A DNA stretch of 64,000 nucleotides from the NCBI GenBank assembly GCA_965232465.1, contig OZ246977.1, forward strand, positions 620,001 to 684,000, given 5' to 3'. Made by a program: the position numbers and the translations under genes. The stretch comes from G965232465 sp965232465. GTDB taxonomy: Bacteria; Pseudomonadota; Alphaproteobacteria; JAQWUY01. Below, piece by piece: positions 55,499 through 64,000 of the stretch (position 1 is its first letter; the number at the start of each line of letters is the position of its first letter). The notes under the pieces are model-generated. The model made no database searches and had not been told where the DNA came from. It saw nothing but the letters and a program-made list of their open reading frames with translations.

Positions 55499-56646
55499 TG
55501 CAAAATATACCTTATTTTAAAATATCTATGGGGGATGCAGAATATAAAAATGTAAAATCTGTACTTGATAGCGGTTGGTTGACTACAGGAAAATATGCCC
55601 AAAAATTGGAACATATGGTGGCGGAATTTACCGGGGTAAAATATGCATTGGCGGTGAATTCCTGTACTTCCGCATTGCATTTGGCACTCGATGCGGTCGG
55701 TGTTAAGGCGGGCGATAAGGTGTTTTTGCCCAGTTTAACCTTTGCCGCCACCGCTGAGGTGATAACCTATTTTGGGGCAATTCCCATATTGCTCGATTGT
55801 GATTATGCCACCCGTTTGGTGACCCCCCGGATATTATCTGATGCCATTCAAAAACATGCTGATTGCCGTGTGGCAATGTTGGTACACTATGCGGGACACA
55901 GTCTGGATATGGATGTTATAAAACCCCTATGCCAAGACAATAATATCACAATCATAGAAGACGCCGCCCATGCGTTGCCCACCCAATGTGGCGATAAAAC
56001 AATCGGTACCATAGGCGACCTGACCTGTTTTAGTTTTTATGCCAATAAAACTATGACTACCGGTGAAGGCGGATTGATTACAACCGACAATGAAGATTAT
56101 GCCAAACGAATACAGATAATGCGTATGCATGGTATGGATCGGGATGTGTGGGATCGGTACGCATCCGATAAACCCAAATGGCAATGGGATGTGATTGCCC
56201 CCGGATATAAATACAACATGCCCGATTTAAATGCGGCGGTGGGGGTTGGGCAATTACAACGGTTACAAAAAATGCGTAACGAACGGCAACGGGTGGCGAC
56301 ATTGTATATGCAGCATTTGGCAGGTGTGCCTACTTTGGATCTTCCCAAAATAACCATACCATATGCCCACCATGCGTGGCATATTTATGCGGTGGTGGTC
56401 AATCACCCCACAATCACAAGAAATGCGTTTATTGATGCTTTGCAACAACAGGGTATTGGTACAGCCGTACACTGGCGACCAATTCATGCGTTACGCTATT
56501 ATAAAGATACATATGGTTTTGATGTAAACGATTATCCAAACACAGAAAAATATTGGCAAGGGTGTGTGTCGTTGCCGTTATTTGATGGTTTAACCGATGC
56601 CCAAGTGGTATATATTTGCGATACCATAAAACATATTTTGCAATAG
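55498..56646 (+). CDS. DegT/DnrJ/EryC1 sugar aminotransferase (PglE/PerA-like)
   Basis: PLP-dependent transaminase forming a 4-amino-4,6-dideoxy sugar nucleotide from the 4-keto product of the dehydratase encoded next. Visible are VNSCTSALHLAL (phosphate-binding), IIEDAAHALPT (Asp and His near PLP), and the Schiff-base Lys in FSFYANKTMTTGEGGL. The C-terminal GTAVHWRPIHA is typical. 382 residues, intact, translationally coupled to the preceding gene. Confidence 0.92.
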   Translation: MQNIPYFKISMGDAEYKNVKSVLDSGWLTTGKYAQKLEHMVAEFTGVKYALAVNSCTSALHLALDAVGVKAGDKVFLPSLTFAATAEVITYFGAIPILLDCDYATRLVTPRILSDAIQKHADCRVAMLVHYAGHSLDMDVIKPLCQDNNITIIEDAAHALPTQCGDKTIGTIGDLTCFSFYANKTMTTGEGGLITTDNEDYAKRIQIMRMHGMDRDVWDRYASDKPKWQWDVIAPGYKYNMPDLNAAVGVGQLQRLQKMRNERQRVATLYMQHLAGVPTLDLPKITIPYAHHAWHIYAVVVNHPTITRNAFIDALQQQGIGTAVHWRPIHALRYYKDTYGFDVNDYPNTEKYWQGCVSLPLFDGLTDAQVVYICDTIKHILQ

Positions 56647-56653
56647 GATACAT

Positions 56654-58522
56654 ATGAAAACATTTTTTTCCCACATTGCAAAAAGTTCCCGTACCCGCAA
56701 AAAAATAATATTTATAGGGGCGGATATTTTGGTGGCATCGATGGGGTGTTATGTGTCGTTTGCGTTGCGGTATATGCAGGGTTTAATTGAAACCAGATTC
56801 GATGTGTTGGTGTCGGCGTTTATGATTGCCCCCATATTTATGGTTATATCATTGTGGGTGCGGGGGGTGTATACTTTTTCGATTCGGGGATTGGGACAAC
56901 GGGAAATTTGGGTAATTATCCAAGCGGTGGGCGTGTCGGTGTTTGCATGGGGTACGGTGGTATTATTATTACAATTATCTGTACCCCGTTCGGTGATTTT
57001 GATATATGGCTTTGTGGGGTTGTGTGGGATTTTGGGGGTGCGGTTTTTGGTGGCATCCATGGTACAGCGATATGACCCCATACATGGTAGCATAGCAAAA
57101 TCAAAAAATGCCATACGGGTATTGATTTATGGGGCGGGCGTTGCAGGGCGGCAGTTATTGGATGACTTGCAAAAAGGCAACGCCTATGAACCGGTGGCAT
57201 TTGTCGATGATAATATGGATGTACAAGGGGTGCATATATCGGGGGTGAAAGTATATGCCCCGACCGCCTTAAAAACGCTTATTGATTTTCAACGCATACA
57301 ATATATTTTACTTGCCATTCCCTCTATGTCCGTAAGCGATAAAAAAACCTTGTTACAATCGTTAGAAAAATATAATGTGGTGGTTAAGGTATTGCCCAGT
57401 GTGGCGGACATTATCGGTGGAAAAGCCACTGTATCTGTGGTGCGAGAGGTTGATATCATTGATTTATTAGGGCGGGAAGAAATCCCCCCTGTGGGGGATT
57501 TATTGTGCCGTGATATTACCGATAAAACCGTTTTGGTCACAGGTGCAGGGGGCAGCATCGGTAGCGTACTTTGTGAAAAAATTGCCCTGTCAAAACCCAA
57601 AAAAATCATTATTCTTGACAGCTCCGAATATGCGTTATACCGAATCGAACAGACTTTAAATCGTATGTATCCCCATATATCGGTGGTTGCCATATTGACA
57701 AGTGTTTGCCAAACGCAAATTATCGATAGGGTATTTATCACACATAAGGTCAATACAGTTTACCATGCGGCTGCATATAAGCATGTACCTATGGTACAAA
57801 ATAATCCTTTTGTCGGGATATATAACAATGTAATGGGAACCCATACGGTTATAAAATCCGCTGTGCAATATGGTATACAAAGTTTTGTGTTGGTATCCAC
57901 CGATAAAGCGGTACGCCCTACTAACATTATGGGGGCGAGCAAACGCATGGCGGAAATGGTGGTGCAAGCATATGCGGAACACCATGCGGGCATTATGCGG
58001 TGTTCTATGGTGCGATTTGGCAATGTACTGGGGTCCAGTGGTTCGGTTATTCCCTTGTTTCGGGAACAAATCCAAAATGGCGGTCCGGTAACAGTAACCG
58101 ATCCAGAAGTTACCCGATTTTTTATGACTATATCTGAGGCCGCCAATCTGGTTATTCAGGCGGGGGCAATGGGGGATACGGGTGATGTATTTGTGCTCGA
58201 CATGGGCGACAGTATTAAAATTATTGATTTGGCGGAAAAAATGATAACATTAGCAGGTTTTCGCCCCTATGAAGATATTCCGATTATTTTTATAGGGCTT
58301 CGATCAGGGGAAAAAATGCACGAAGAACTGGTATTGGGCAATGCAATTGAACCCACCGCTCACCCCCGTATCAGCCACGCATATGAAACCCATATGGCAT
58401 ATGATATATTGCAACAAGTACTGGACGATTTACAGACCTGTATTGTTAAGGGTGATGTGCAGAACTTACAACACATTTTGACCACATATGTGGATGGATA
58501 TACATATGATACCCAGGGATAA
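56654..58522 (+). CDS. UDP-sugar 4,6-dehydratase (PglF/CapD/WbpM-type)
   Basis: Membrane-anchored dehydratase making the UDP-4-keto-6-deoxy sugar. Four hydrophobic helices lie in residues 20-140. A first Rossmann domain follows (RVLIYGAGVAGRQLLDDL, about 155), then the catalytic SDR domain from about 290 (TVLVTGAGGSIGSVLCEKI, VYHAAAYKHVPMVQNN). The usual catalytic Tyr-x3-Lys appears as the CapD-type Met-x3-Lys (NIMGASKRMAE). 622 residues is full length. It starts 7 bases after the aminotransferase gene. Confidence 0.93.
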   Translation: MKTFFSHIAKSSRTRKKIIFIGADILVASMGCYVSFALRYMQGLIETRFDVLVSAFMIAPIFMVISLWVRGVYTFSIRGLGQREIWVIIQAVGVSVFAWGTVVLLLQLSVPRSVILIYGFVGLCGILGVRFLVASMVQRYDPIHGSIAKSKNAIRVLIYGAGVAGRQLLDDLQKGNAYEPVAFVDDNMDVQGVHISGVKVYAPTALKTLIDFQRIQYILLAIPSMSVSDKKTLLQSLEKYNVVVKVLPSVADIIGGKATVSVVREVDIIDLLGREEIPPVGDLLCRDITDKTVLVTGAGGSIGSVLCEKIALSKPKKIIILDSSEYALYRIEQTLNRMYPHISVVAILTSVCQTQIIDRVFITHKVNTVYHAAAYKHVPMVQNNPFVGIYNNVMGTHTVIKSAVQYGIQSFVLVSTDKAVRPTNIMGASKRMAEMVVQAYAEHHAGIMRCSMVRFGNVLGSSGSVIPLFREQIQNGGPVTVTDPEVTRFFMTISEAANLVIQAGAMGDTGDVFVLDMGDSIKIIDLAEKMITLAGFRPYEDIPIIFIGLRSGEKMHEELVLGNAIEPTAHPRISHAYETHMAYDILQQVLDDLQTCIVKGDVQNLQHILTTYVDGYTYDTQG

Positions 58523-58538
58523 AAAGAGGGATAACAGA

Positions 58539-59024
58539 ATGATTTTTCGAAAAACTCATATTTTTGATCGCCCCCGCATAGAACAATTGGTTAAGGTACA
58601 CTTTCCCCCCAATCGCAACAATCGGGCGGTAACAATAATTCGGGACCATCGATTGCCCATACCGGAATATGCGTTGGTGGCGGAGCAAGAGGGCATTGTG
58701 GTCGGCAGCATTGATTTTTACACTGTTGCCTTGCCCAGTGGGGCGTTGGTGCCATTGTTGGGACCGGTGGTGGTGGATGCCGATCACCGTAACCAAGGGT
58801 TGGGACGGGCATTGGTGAAACATGGACTGCATCAAGTATCGGGGCGGGAAGACGGTATCTTGATTGTGGGTGTGGAAGAGTATTATGCCTTATATGGATT
58901 TCAAATGGCATGTACAAAAAACTTACAATTACAGGGGGAGATAACCCCATTCACATTTATGGGATTGGAATTTGAAGAGGGTATATTTTCCTGTGAACAA
59001 GGTATGGTTACCAAACCAGAATAA
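58539..59024 (+). CDS. GNAT-family N-acetyltransferase (YhbS-like)
   Basis: 161 residues of GNAT fold. VVDADHRNQGLGRALVKHGL holds the acetyl-CoA loop (Q/R-x-x-G-x-G/A), and EEYYALYGFQM is the C-terminal signature. ATG 58539 has GAGGG upstream; earlier in-frame starts would lie inside the dehydratase gene. It could acetylate the amino sugar made by its neighbours, the role PglD has elsewhere, but this YhbS-like type is not an established sugar acetyltransferase. Confidence 0.85.
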   Translation: MIFRKTHIFDRPRIEQLVKVHFPPNRNNRAVTIIRDHRLPIPEYALVAEQEGIVVGSIDFYTVALPSGALVPLLGPVVVDADHRNQGLGRALVKHGLHQVSGREDGILIVGVEEYYALYGFQMACTKNLQLQGEITPFTFMGLEFEEGIFSCEQGMVTKPE

Positions 59025-59035
59025 AAGGTATTAAC

Positions 59036-60733
59036 ATGTGGCATTTAAAAATATCAAAAATAAAAAATATGTATACTCCACCTGCGGATTATGTGTGGAT
59101 TGGCGGTTTATCATTTTTGTTTATGGTGTTGTTTTTGGGGGACACACGGGCATTGTCGCTTCCTGACGAAGGGCGATATGTGGGTATTGCGGTGGAAATG
59201 TTACGCACCAATGATTGGGTTGTGCCAAGATTAAATGGGGTGCAATATCTGTATAAACCCCCTTTATTTTATTGGTTAAATGCCCTATCGATTGCGGTGT
59301 TTGACAATGTGGTGTGGGCATCCCGATTTGTGCCGATGTTTATATCGTGGTGTACGATTTTAATGACTTTATGGTTTGGTCGGCGATTTTTTGACCGGGC
59401 GGTGGGGAATATGTCAGCGGTATTTTTGTCGTTGTCATTTATTTGGTACATTGGCGGTCGGTCGGTGAATCTGGATCTGGCGGTAGCGGGGTTTATGGTG
59501 ATGGGATTTTATATGTACTTTTCCGCTTTGTACGAAACCGATTATCGACGGCAGGGGCGGTTTGCTTACGCTATGTATATATTTGTGGCGTTGTCTGTTT
59601 TAACCAAGGGTTTTATGGGTATAATTCTTACAGGCGGGGTGTTTTTTTTGCATATTCTGATAACAAATAACTGGCGACGGTTGGTACAAATGCGGTTAAT
59701 AAGGGGTATTTTGCTGGCGGTTGTGTTGGTGTTGCCATGGCATATTTTGATGTATAATGCCAATCCAGAATGGTTTGATTTTTATGTGGTGCGCGAACAT
59801 TTTAGCCGTTTTTTGACCACAGTGCATAATCGGTCTGGACCCTGGTGGTATTTTATCCCATTTTTGGCAATGGGTCTTATGCCATACGGGGCATATGTGG
59901 TGCAGCCCTTATTAAGATGGCGTTTTGCATGGAAAAATCGTATTCAAGATAAGGGGTTAAGCATATTTTTATTGATTTGGGTATGGACTATTTTATTGTT
60001 CTTTTCTGTATCATCTTCAAAATTACCCCTGTATGTTTTACCCATTATTCCCCCCATGTGTATATTATCCGCACAATTTATGGTGGATGCGATACGGGGA
60101 TATCACCACCGCTGTGTGTCGATATCTGCATTTGTTTATATGGTGTTTACTTTTTCCTTGGGGGTGTATGTGATATATATTGTGATTGACCCGACAATTA
60201 TCGATGGAAAAGATGTGAAAAATGTACATATGATAATTCGTGATGTGGCGTTTCTTATATGGGCGGTGGGGGTGGCACTCATATTGCATGGGTTGGTACA
60301 TTTTATTTTATTCAGAAAACGACAAGTACTTATGGCTATAATTATATCTGGGTTTTTGTATATACCTGTTGTTTTATTGATAAATCCGATTGTGGGGGTA
60401 ACCAACATAAAATCCACCCAAGACATTACAACTTTTTTACAACGCCAGCACCAAGGGGAAGAAATTATCCTGTGGCAATTTTACGAAGATGTTCCAATTT
60501 TTGTGAAAGGGTTGGTGTCGGTGGTTGATTATGGTGGGGAATCCCAATATTTTCTTGGGTACGAAGATGTGTCCAATAGGTATTATAACCGTCAAGAATT
60601 TACCCGTCGTTGGTTGGGGGATGATAAAAAATATCTGATTTTAAATAAATATACCCATATGCAATATATGCAAAATCTGCCTTATACAATCGTTGCCGAA
60701 TCGCATTTATATTACCTGCTACAAAATAAGTAG
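59036..60733 (+). CDS. ArnT-like lipid-linked glycosyltransferase (PMT family)
   Basis: Polytopic GT-C transferase of 565 residues with about 11 to 13 hydrophobic helices. The first loop carries SLPDEGRYVGIAVEM (catalytic acidic pair) and YLYKPPLFYW, the landmarks of ArnT/PMT enzymes that move a sugar from undecaprenyl phosphate onto lipid A or a glycan. A periplasmic domain closes the protein. It begins 11 bases after the acetyltransferase gene and is the last gene of the glycan operon. Acceptor unknown. Confidence 0.88.
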   Translation: MWHLKISKIKNMYTPPADYVWIGGLSFLFMVLFLGDTRALSLPDEGRYVGIAVEMLRTNDWVVPRLNGVQYLYKPPLFYWLNALSIAVFDNVVWASRFVPMFISWCTILMTLWFGRRFFDRAVGNMSAVFLSLSFIWYIGGRSVNLDLAVAGFMVMGFYMYFSALYETDYRRQGRFAYAMYIFVALSVLTKGFMGIILTGGVFFLHILITNNWRRLVQMRLIRGILLAVVLVLPWHILMYNANPEWFDFYVVREHFSRFLTTVHNRSGPWWYFIPFLAMGLMPYGAYVVQPLLRWRFAWKNRIQDKGLSIFLLIWVWTILLFFSVSSSKLPLYVLPIIPPMCILSAQFMVDAIRGYHHRCVSISAFVYMVFTFSLGVYVIYIVIDPTIIDGKDVKNVHMIIRDVAFLIWAVGVALILHGLVHFILFRKRQVLMAIIISGFLYIPVVLLINPIVGVTNIKSTQDITTFLQRQHQGEEIILWQFYEDVPIFVKGLVSVVDYGGESQYFLGYEDVSNRYYNRQEFTRRWLGDDKKYLILNKYTHMQYMQNLPYTIVAESHLYYLLQNK

Positions 60734-60764
60734 CCCCCATAAAAAGGGGGCATAAGCCCCCTAG
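60733..60764 (-). terminator. Terminator between converging glycan operon and repeat protein
   Basis: On the minus strand GGGGGCTTATGCCCCC is followed by TTTTTA, ending the repeat-protein gene. An overlapping stem GCCCCC (60733-60738) / GGGGGC (60746-60751) may serve the plus strand. Confidence 0.8.
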
Positions 60765-60787
60765 ATGTTAAGTTTATTTGTGGGGTC

Positions 60788-63700
60788 TTAATTGGGTGTA
60801 ACCATATATACTATATCGTCAAAAGCATTATATTTACCATTGCTATTCCCCGATTTATCCGCTGGAATTTGAATCCGTAGCTTAAGTGCATGCTTTGTTG
60901 ATCTATTTCTAAACACAGTTACACGAGTACCTGCACGCATTGTAGTTTGTATGCCTGATATGATAGTATTTGCATTCCCTGTAATTTGGGTGTTTGCTGG
61001 CACTCCACTAAATATTGAAATAGTGTTTGCGTTACCAGTGGTATCAAGTGTTACCCTATTTGCACCTGTAATATCCGATATATCGGTGATTTGTGTTATC
61101 ACTATGTCACTTCTCATGGCGGAGGTTAAGTTCGCTGTACTAAATGCATTTGCAAATGGTGTACTGTCAGTTTCAAATCTTATACCAGCACTAGGGATTC
61201 GGTTTGCCAATGCCTGCGTACCTGAGGCGTATTTACTGTCCACCACCAATGGATAATTTTGCTTAGCAATGGTAAAGTCCGTCAAGTTGACCTGTCCCGT
61301 GTATTTGCTATCAGCGGTTTTTGCCTTCATGGTAATAATGACTTTCCCCCCTGATTCTGCCCCCGTTAAGCCATTCGATGCGATACTTAGCCCGGCACTA
61401 ATTTCATCGGGTTTGTCATTGCCTGTTTTACCTGCCACCGTCCAAGTATAATTGCCAAAGGTTGTGCCGGTGGGCAACCCTGCGAATGCCAATGGGATTT
61501 TTGCCCCGCTGGTTTTCCACTTACTGTCTGTGCTGGTAACCGTCGGTTTGGATATATCACTGGATAAATCTTGCTTAGTTACAGTAATATTTTCATAGTC
61601 TGTCAATGTGGGCAATCCGCCTTTGGCTTTGCGGACTATTTTTACCAACAACACCCCTGATTGGGTTAGTTTATTGGCTACAATAGCCCCGGTTTTGCTA
61701 TTAATTGCCCCCGCATAATCATTACTATCAACAATGCCCGCAGTGGTGGCGGTCTTACCCCCTTGATTGCCATCACTGTTGGGTAAAATGGTGAAGGTGT
61801 AATCATCGGTGCTACCATCATCGTTAAATGTTACGCCTAAGTCAGAAGTTTTTAACTTATAATCCGCCGTAGTGGTAAACCCTTTACCCCATTTACCCGA
61901 TAATCCTGTTCGGGTGCCAGAACTCATTGTCCCTGTGCCTGTGGATACTTCAAAGGTTATACCGGTCTTATCTTGATATTTGACACTTTCAAATACAGCG
62001 GTAACTGTTGTACTGGTGGTGATTGTCCCCGATATGGTCATACTCTTGCCACCCGAATCAATGGCAAGGTTTACATGGCTATCTGTATCTTGTAGGCTTT
62101 TTAGGGTCCAATCGGCTTTTTGTGTTCCCGTTGGGGGTGTCATTTGTCCCAGTATATCGGCGGTGCTTACCACTTTATCGCCAGATGTATAGGGTACCAC
62201 AAGATTTGCCATACTAAGCGTCCCTGTTGCCGTTTGCTTATTGATGGGTACATCTACATCCCGGGTTATTTGGGCGTATTTATCGTTTGCCACATAGGTA
62301 ACCCGCACTTTTACCACCCCACTACGGACAGTTTTTGCAATTTTACCATCGCTCGCCGCTACGGTGATAGCATTCCCCCCGGTGGTCGAACCCGCAGTCG
62401 TACCAGATGCTGTCAAGGCGTATGTGGCGGTACCAATACCCGTTGGTAGGTTTGCCGGTGTATATGTTACCGCTGTACTTGCCGTTGCCCATGTAATCCC
62501 TGTGGCACTAACCCTAAAGTTAGGGTGGTCGTTGCTATCTTGTTTGGTTACGGTAATATTTTCATAGTCTGTCAGTTCGGGCAATCCGCCTTTGGCTTTA
62601 CGGACGATTTTTACCAACAGTTTCCCTGATTTATTCAGCTTGCTGCCATCAATCGCCCCGGTGTTAGCGTTAATCGCCCCAGTTAAGGCACCCGTTACAA
62701 TGCCCGCAGTGGTGGCGTCTTTGCCCCCCTTACCTCCATCACTGTTCGGTAAAATAGTAAAGGTATAATCGCCCGCATTCGTTGTATCGCCTTTGGTAAA
62801 GGTTACACTCGTATCGCCCACCGAATCCGTCAGTTTTAATTTATAATCCGCCGCTGTGGTAAAGGTTTTGCCCCATTTACCGCTTAATCCTGTACGGGTA
62901 TTACCAGTACTCATTGCCCCGGCACCCGTCGATAGTTCAAAGGTGGCGGACTTATCCGTGTATTTATCGCTTTCGAAGGTGGCGGTAACCGTGGTACTGG
63001 TGGTGATTGCCCCGGATATGGTTAGGGTCTTGCCACTATCCGTTACAGCAAGATTCGAATTACTATCCGTATCCGCTAGACTTTTTAAGGTCCAATCCGA
63101 TGTTGTCCCTAAACCACCGGCACTGGGTACACCCAATTTCCCTGTTATGGTGGCGGTGCTTACCGTTTTGCTGGTGTCGCTTGCCCCAAACGGTATTACA
63201 ACAGGTCCCATAGTTAATGCCCCTGTCCCTGTTTGCTTGGCAATGGCAAAGTCCGCTAGTATCGCTTGTCCTGTGTATTTGGTATCCGTAGATTTTGCGT
63301 TCATTGTGATAACCACTGTACCAGACGATGTAGCCCCAGTGATACCGCTACCATCCGATACGACCGCTAATCTGCCTGTGGGGGCACCAACTGTCTTAGC
63401 TGCCACAGTCCAATCGTAATTGCCAAAGGTTGTGCCGGTGGGCAATCCGGCAAATGTTAGGGGGATTTTACCCCCATTATTTTTCCATGTGTTGTCGCTG
63501 CTACCAACCGTTGGTTTAGTAATATCATGGGCTAAATCTTGTTTGCTTACCGTAAAGTTTTGATATTCGGTAACGGCGTCTACACTGCCTTTTTTGGCAC
63601 GGACTATTTTTATTAACAAGGTCCCACTCTTGGTCAGTTTGCCGGCATCAATAGCCCCGGTTTTGCTGTTAATCGCTGTTTGTCCATCGGCAACAATCCC

Positions 63701-64000
63701 TGTGGTGGTCGATGTAAAACCACTTTGGCTCGCCACAATAGAAAATGTGAAATCACCGCTGGCACCTGTTGCAAAGTCTTGCCCCCCATCACGGGTTTTT
63801 AACTTATAATTTGTGGTATAGGTTTTACCCCACTTGCCTGATCCCTCACGGTTAGCCGAACTTATTTGCGATGCTTTTGTGGACAGTTCAAAGGTTTTGG
63901 TTACATCTGTATATTTGGCACTCTCGAAGACAACTTCAATGGTTGTACCAGCACTGATAGCCCCGGATATGGTCATACTCTTGCGATTACCAGCAACTGT
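60788..64000 (-). CDS. Large repeat-containing surface-type protein (5' end outside the window)
   Basis: The frame is open to the window edge, so the N-terminus is missing. At least 1070 residues are seen. Long repeats begin TISGAI or TISGTI at 63973, 63022 and 62038, with periods of 317 and 328 residues. Each holds landmarks such as FESDKYTDK, GKWGKTFTT, AINxxTGAID, LLVKIVRKAKGG and FAGLPTGTTFGNY-W. They look like series of Ig-like/MBG beta domains rich in Thr, Ser and Gly, with almost no Cys. The end (KHALKLRIQIPADKSGNSNG, then YMVTPN) carries no LPxTG or clear membrane anchor. Probably a secreted adhesin or matrix protein. Confidence 0.8.
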   Translation of the reverse strand, partial: TVAGNRKSMTISGAISAGTTIEVVFESAKYTDVTKTFELSTKASQISSANREGSGKWGKTYTTNYKLKTRDGGQDFATGASGDFTFSIVASQSGFTSTTTGIVADGQTAINSKTGAIDAGKLTKSGTLLIKIVRAKKGSVDAVTEYQNFTVSKQDLAHDITKPTVGSSDNTWKNNGGKIPLTFAGLPTGTTFGNYDWTVAAKTVGAPTGRLAVVSDGSGITGATSSGTVVITMNAKSTDTKYTGQAILADFAIAKQTGTGALTMGPVVIPFGASDTSKTVSTATITGKLGVPSAGGLGTTSDWTLKSLADTDSNSNLAVTDSGKTLTISGAITTSTTVTATFESDKYTDKSATFELSTGAGAMSTGNTRTGLSGKWGKTFTTAADYKLKLTDSVGDTSVTFTKGDTTNAGDYTFTILPNSDGGKGGKDATTAGIVTGALTGAINANTGAIDGSKLNKSGKLLVKIVRKAKGGLPELTDYENITVTKQDSNDHPNFRVSATGITWATASTAVTYTPANLPTGIGTATYALTASGTTAGSTTGGNAITVAASDGKIAKTVRSGVVKVRVTYVANDKYAQITRDVDVPINKQTATGTLSMANLVVPYTSGDKVVSTADILGQMTPPTGTQKADWTLKSLQDTDSHVNLAIDSGGKSMTISGTITTSTTVTAVFESVKYQDKTGITFEVSTGTGTMSSGTRTGLSGKWGKGFTTTADYKLKTSDLGVTFNDDGSTDDYTFTILPNSDGNQGGKTATTAGIVDSNDYAGAINSKTGAIVANKLTQSGVLLVKIVRKAKGGLPTLTDYENITVTKQDLSSDISKPTVTSTDSKWKTSGAKIPLAFAGLPTGTTFGNYTWTVAGKTGNDKPDEISAGLSIASNGLTGAESGGKVIITMKAKTADSKYTGQVNLTDFTIAKQNYPLVVDSKYASGTQALANRIPSAGIRFETDSTPFANAFSTANLTSAMRSDIVITQITDISDITGANRVTLDTTGNANTISIFSGVPANTQITGNANTIISGIQTTMRAGTRVTVFRNRSTKHALKLRIQIPADKSGNSNGKYNAFDDIVYMVTPN
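62039..63973. repeat. Approximately 1-kb coding repeats of the surface protein
   Basis: Unit 1 is 63973-63023, unit 2 is 63022-62039, and a third begins at 62038 and continues to about 61250. Units are clearly similar at protein level, and several stretches (for example around TGTGCCGGTGGGCAA) are near-identical in DNA. Confidence 0.85.

Noticed and set aside
60788..64000. CRISPR-like array suggested by regular repeats
   Set aside because: The repeats are about 1 kb, coding and in one continuous frame; no short palindromic repeats with spacers occur in the window.

Overview
The window is a chromosomal piece of a low-GC, AT-biased alphaproteobacterium. The evidence is the alphaproteobacterial 16S/23S sequence with a tRNA-Ala in the spacer, the tig-clpP-clpX-lon-hup order, the dgt-argS-SPOR order with erpA and xthA divergent from it, and a polyol operon in the smoEFGK-smoS-mtlK order known from Rhodobacter sphaeroides. 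The order or genus cannot be fixed from sequence reading alone. Very AT-rich spacers, IS elements, a toxin-antitoxin pair and large surface proteins would fit a host-associated or biofilm lifestyle (inference).

Layout. 1-7.6 kb (minus strand): a SorC-type regulator, then a complete polyol ABC importer (binding protein, two permeases, ATPase), a sorbitol-type SDR and a mannitol-type dehydrogenase. 8.0-11.6 kb (plus strand): a second, divergent sugar/polyol importer of the ribose/fructose (RbsB/FrcBCA) type with an L-xylulose-reductase-like SDR. Together these two operons import polyols and oxidise or interconvert them with ketoses. 11.6-13.2 kb: an intact IS3-family element abutting a dead IS630-type transposase fragment. 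13.3-20.3 kb: chorismate mutase, two unknown small genes and a 1963-residue secreted haemagglutinin-like exoprotein.

20.4-29.4 kb (minus): the protein-quality-control block groES-groEL, hup, lon, clpX, clpP, tig, followed by tRNA-Leu(UAG). groES has a heat-shock sigma-type promoter. Lon has an altered C-terminus and trigger factor has a lysine-rich tail. 29.4-35.8 kb: a SPOR-domain protein, argS and dgt (minus), then erpA, xthA and a nitroreductase (plus). 36.0-37.8 kb: a 39-codon membrane peptide, a phage-type DUF3987 ATPase and rpmE. 38.0-41.3 kb: a TPR-methyltransferase, a FixJ-like response regulator and a histidine kinase.

41.4-44.4 kb holds the clearest accessory system: a ZorA-like motor protein with a long helical tail, a ZorB-like peptidoglycan-binding partner and an HNH nuclease in one tight operon. 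This is the architecture of a type II Zorya anti-phage system. 44.4-47.0 kb: a secreted unknown protein, a DUF985 cupin and rarA. 47.4-52.7 kb: a 16S-tRNA-Ala-23S-5S rRNA operon with a strong terminator. The 3' half of the 5S gene and its terminator recur 794 bp downstream, and the two copies bracket a Phd/RelE-type toxin-antitoxin pair.

53.9-54.7 kb: an IS5-family element. 54.9-60.7 kb: a glycan operon (initiating sugar-phosphate transferase, aminotransferase, 4,6-dehydratase, GNAT, ArnT-like transferase). 60.8-64.0 kb (minus): a secreted-type protein of roughly 320-residue repeats that runs off the window end. No CRISPR array and no complete prophage is seen. All calls come from reading the sequence; no database search was possible.
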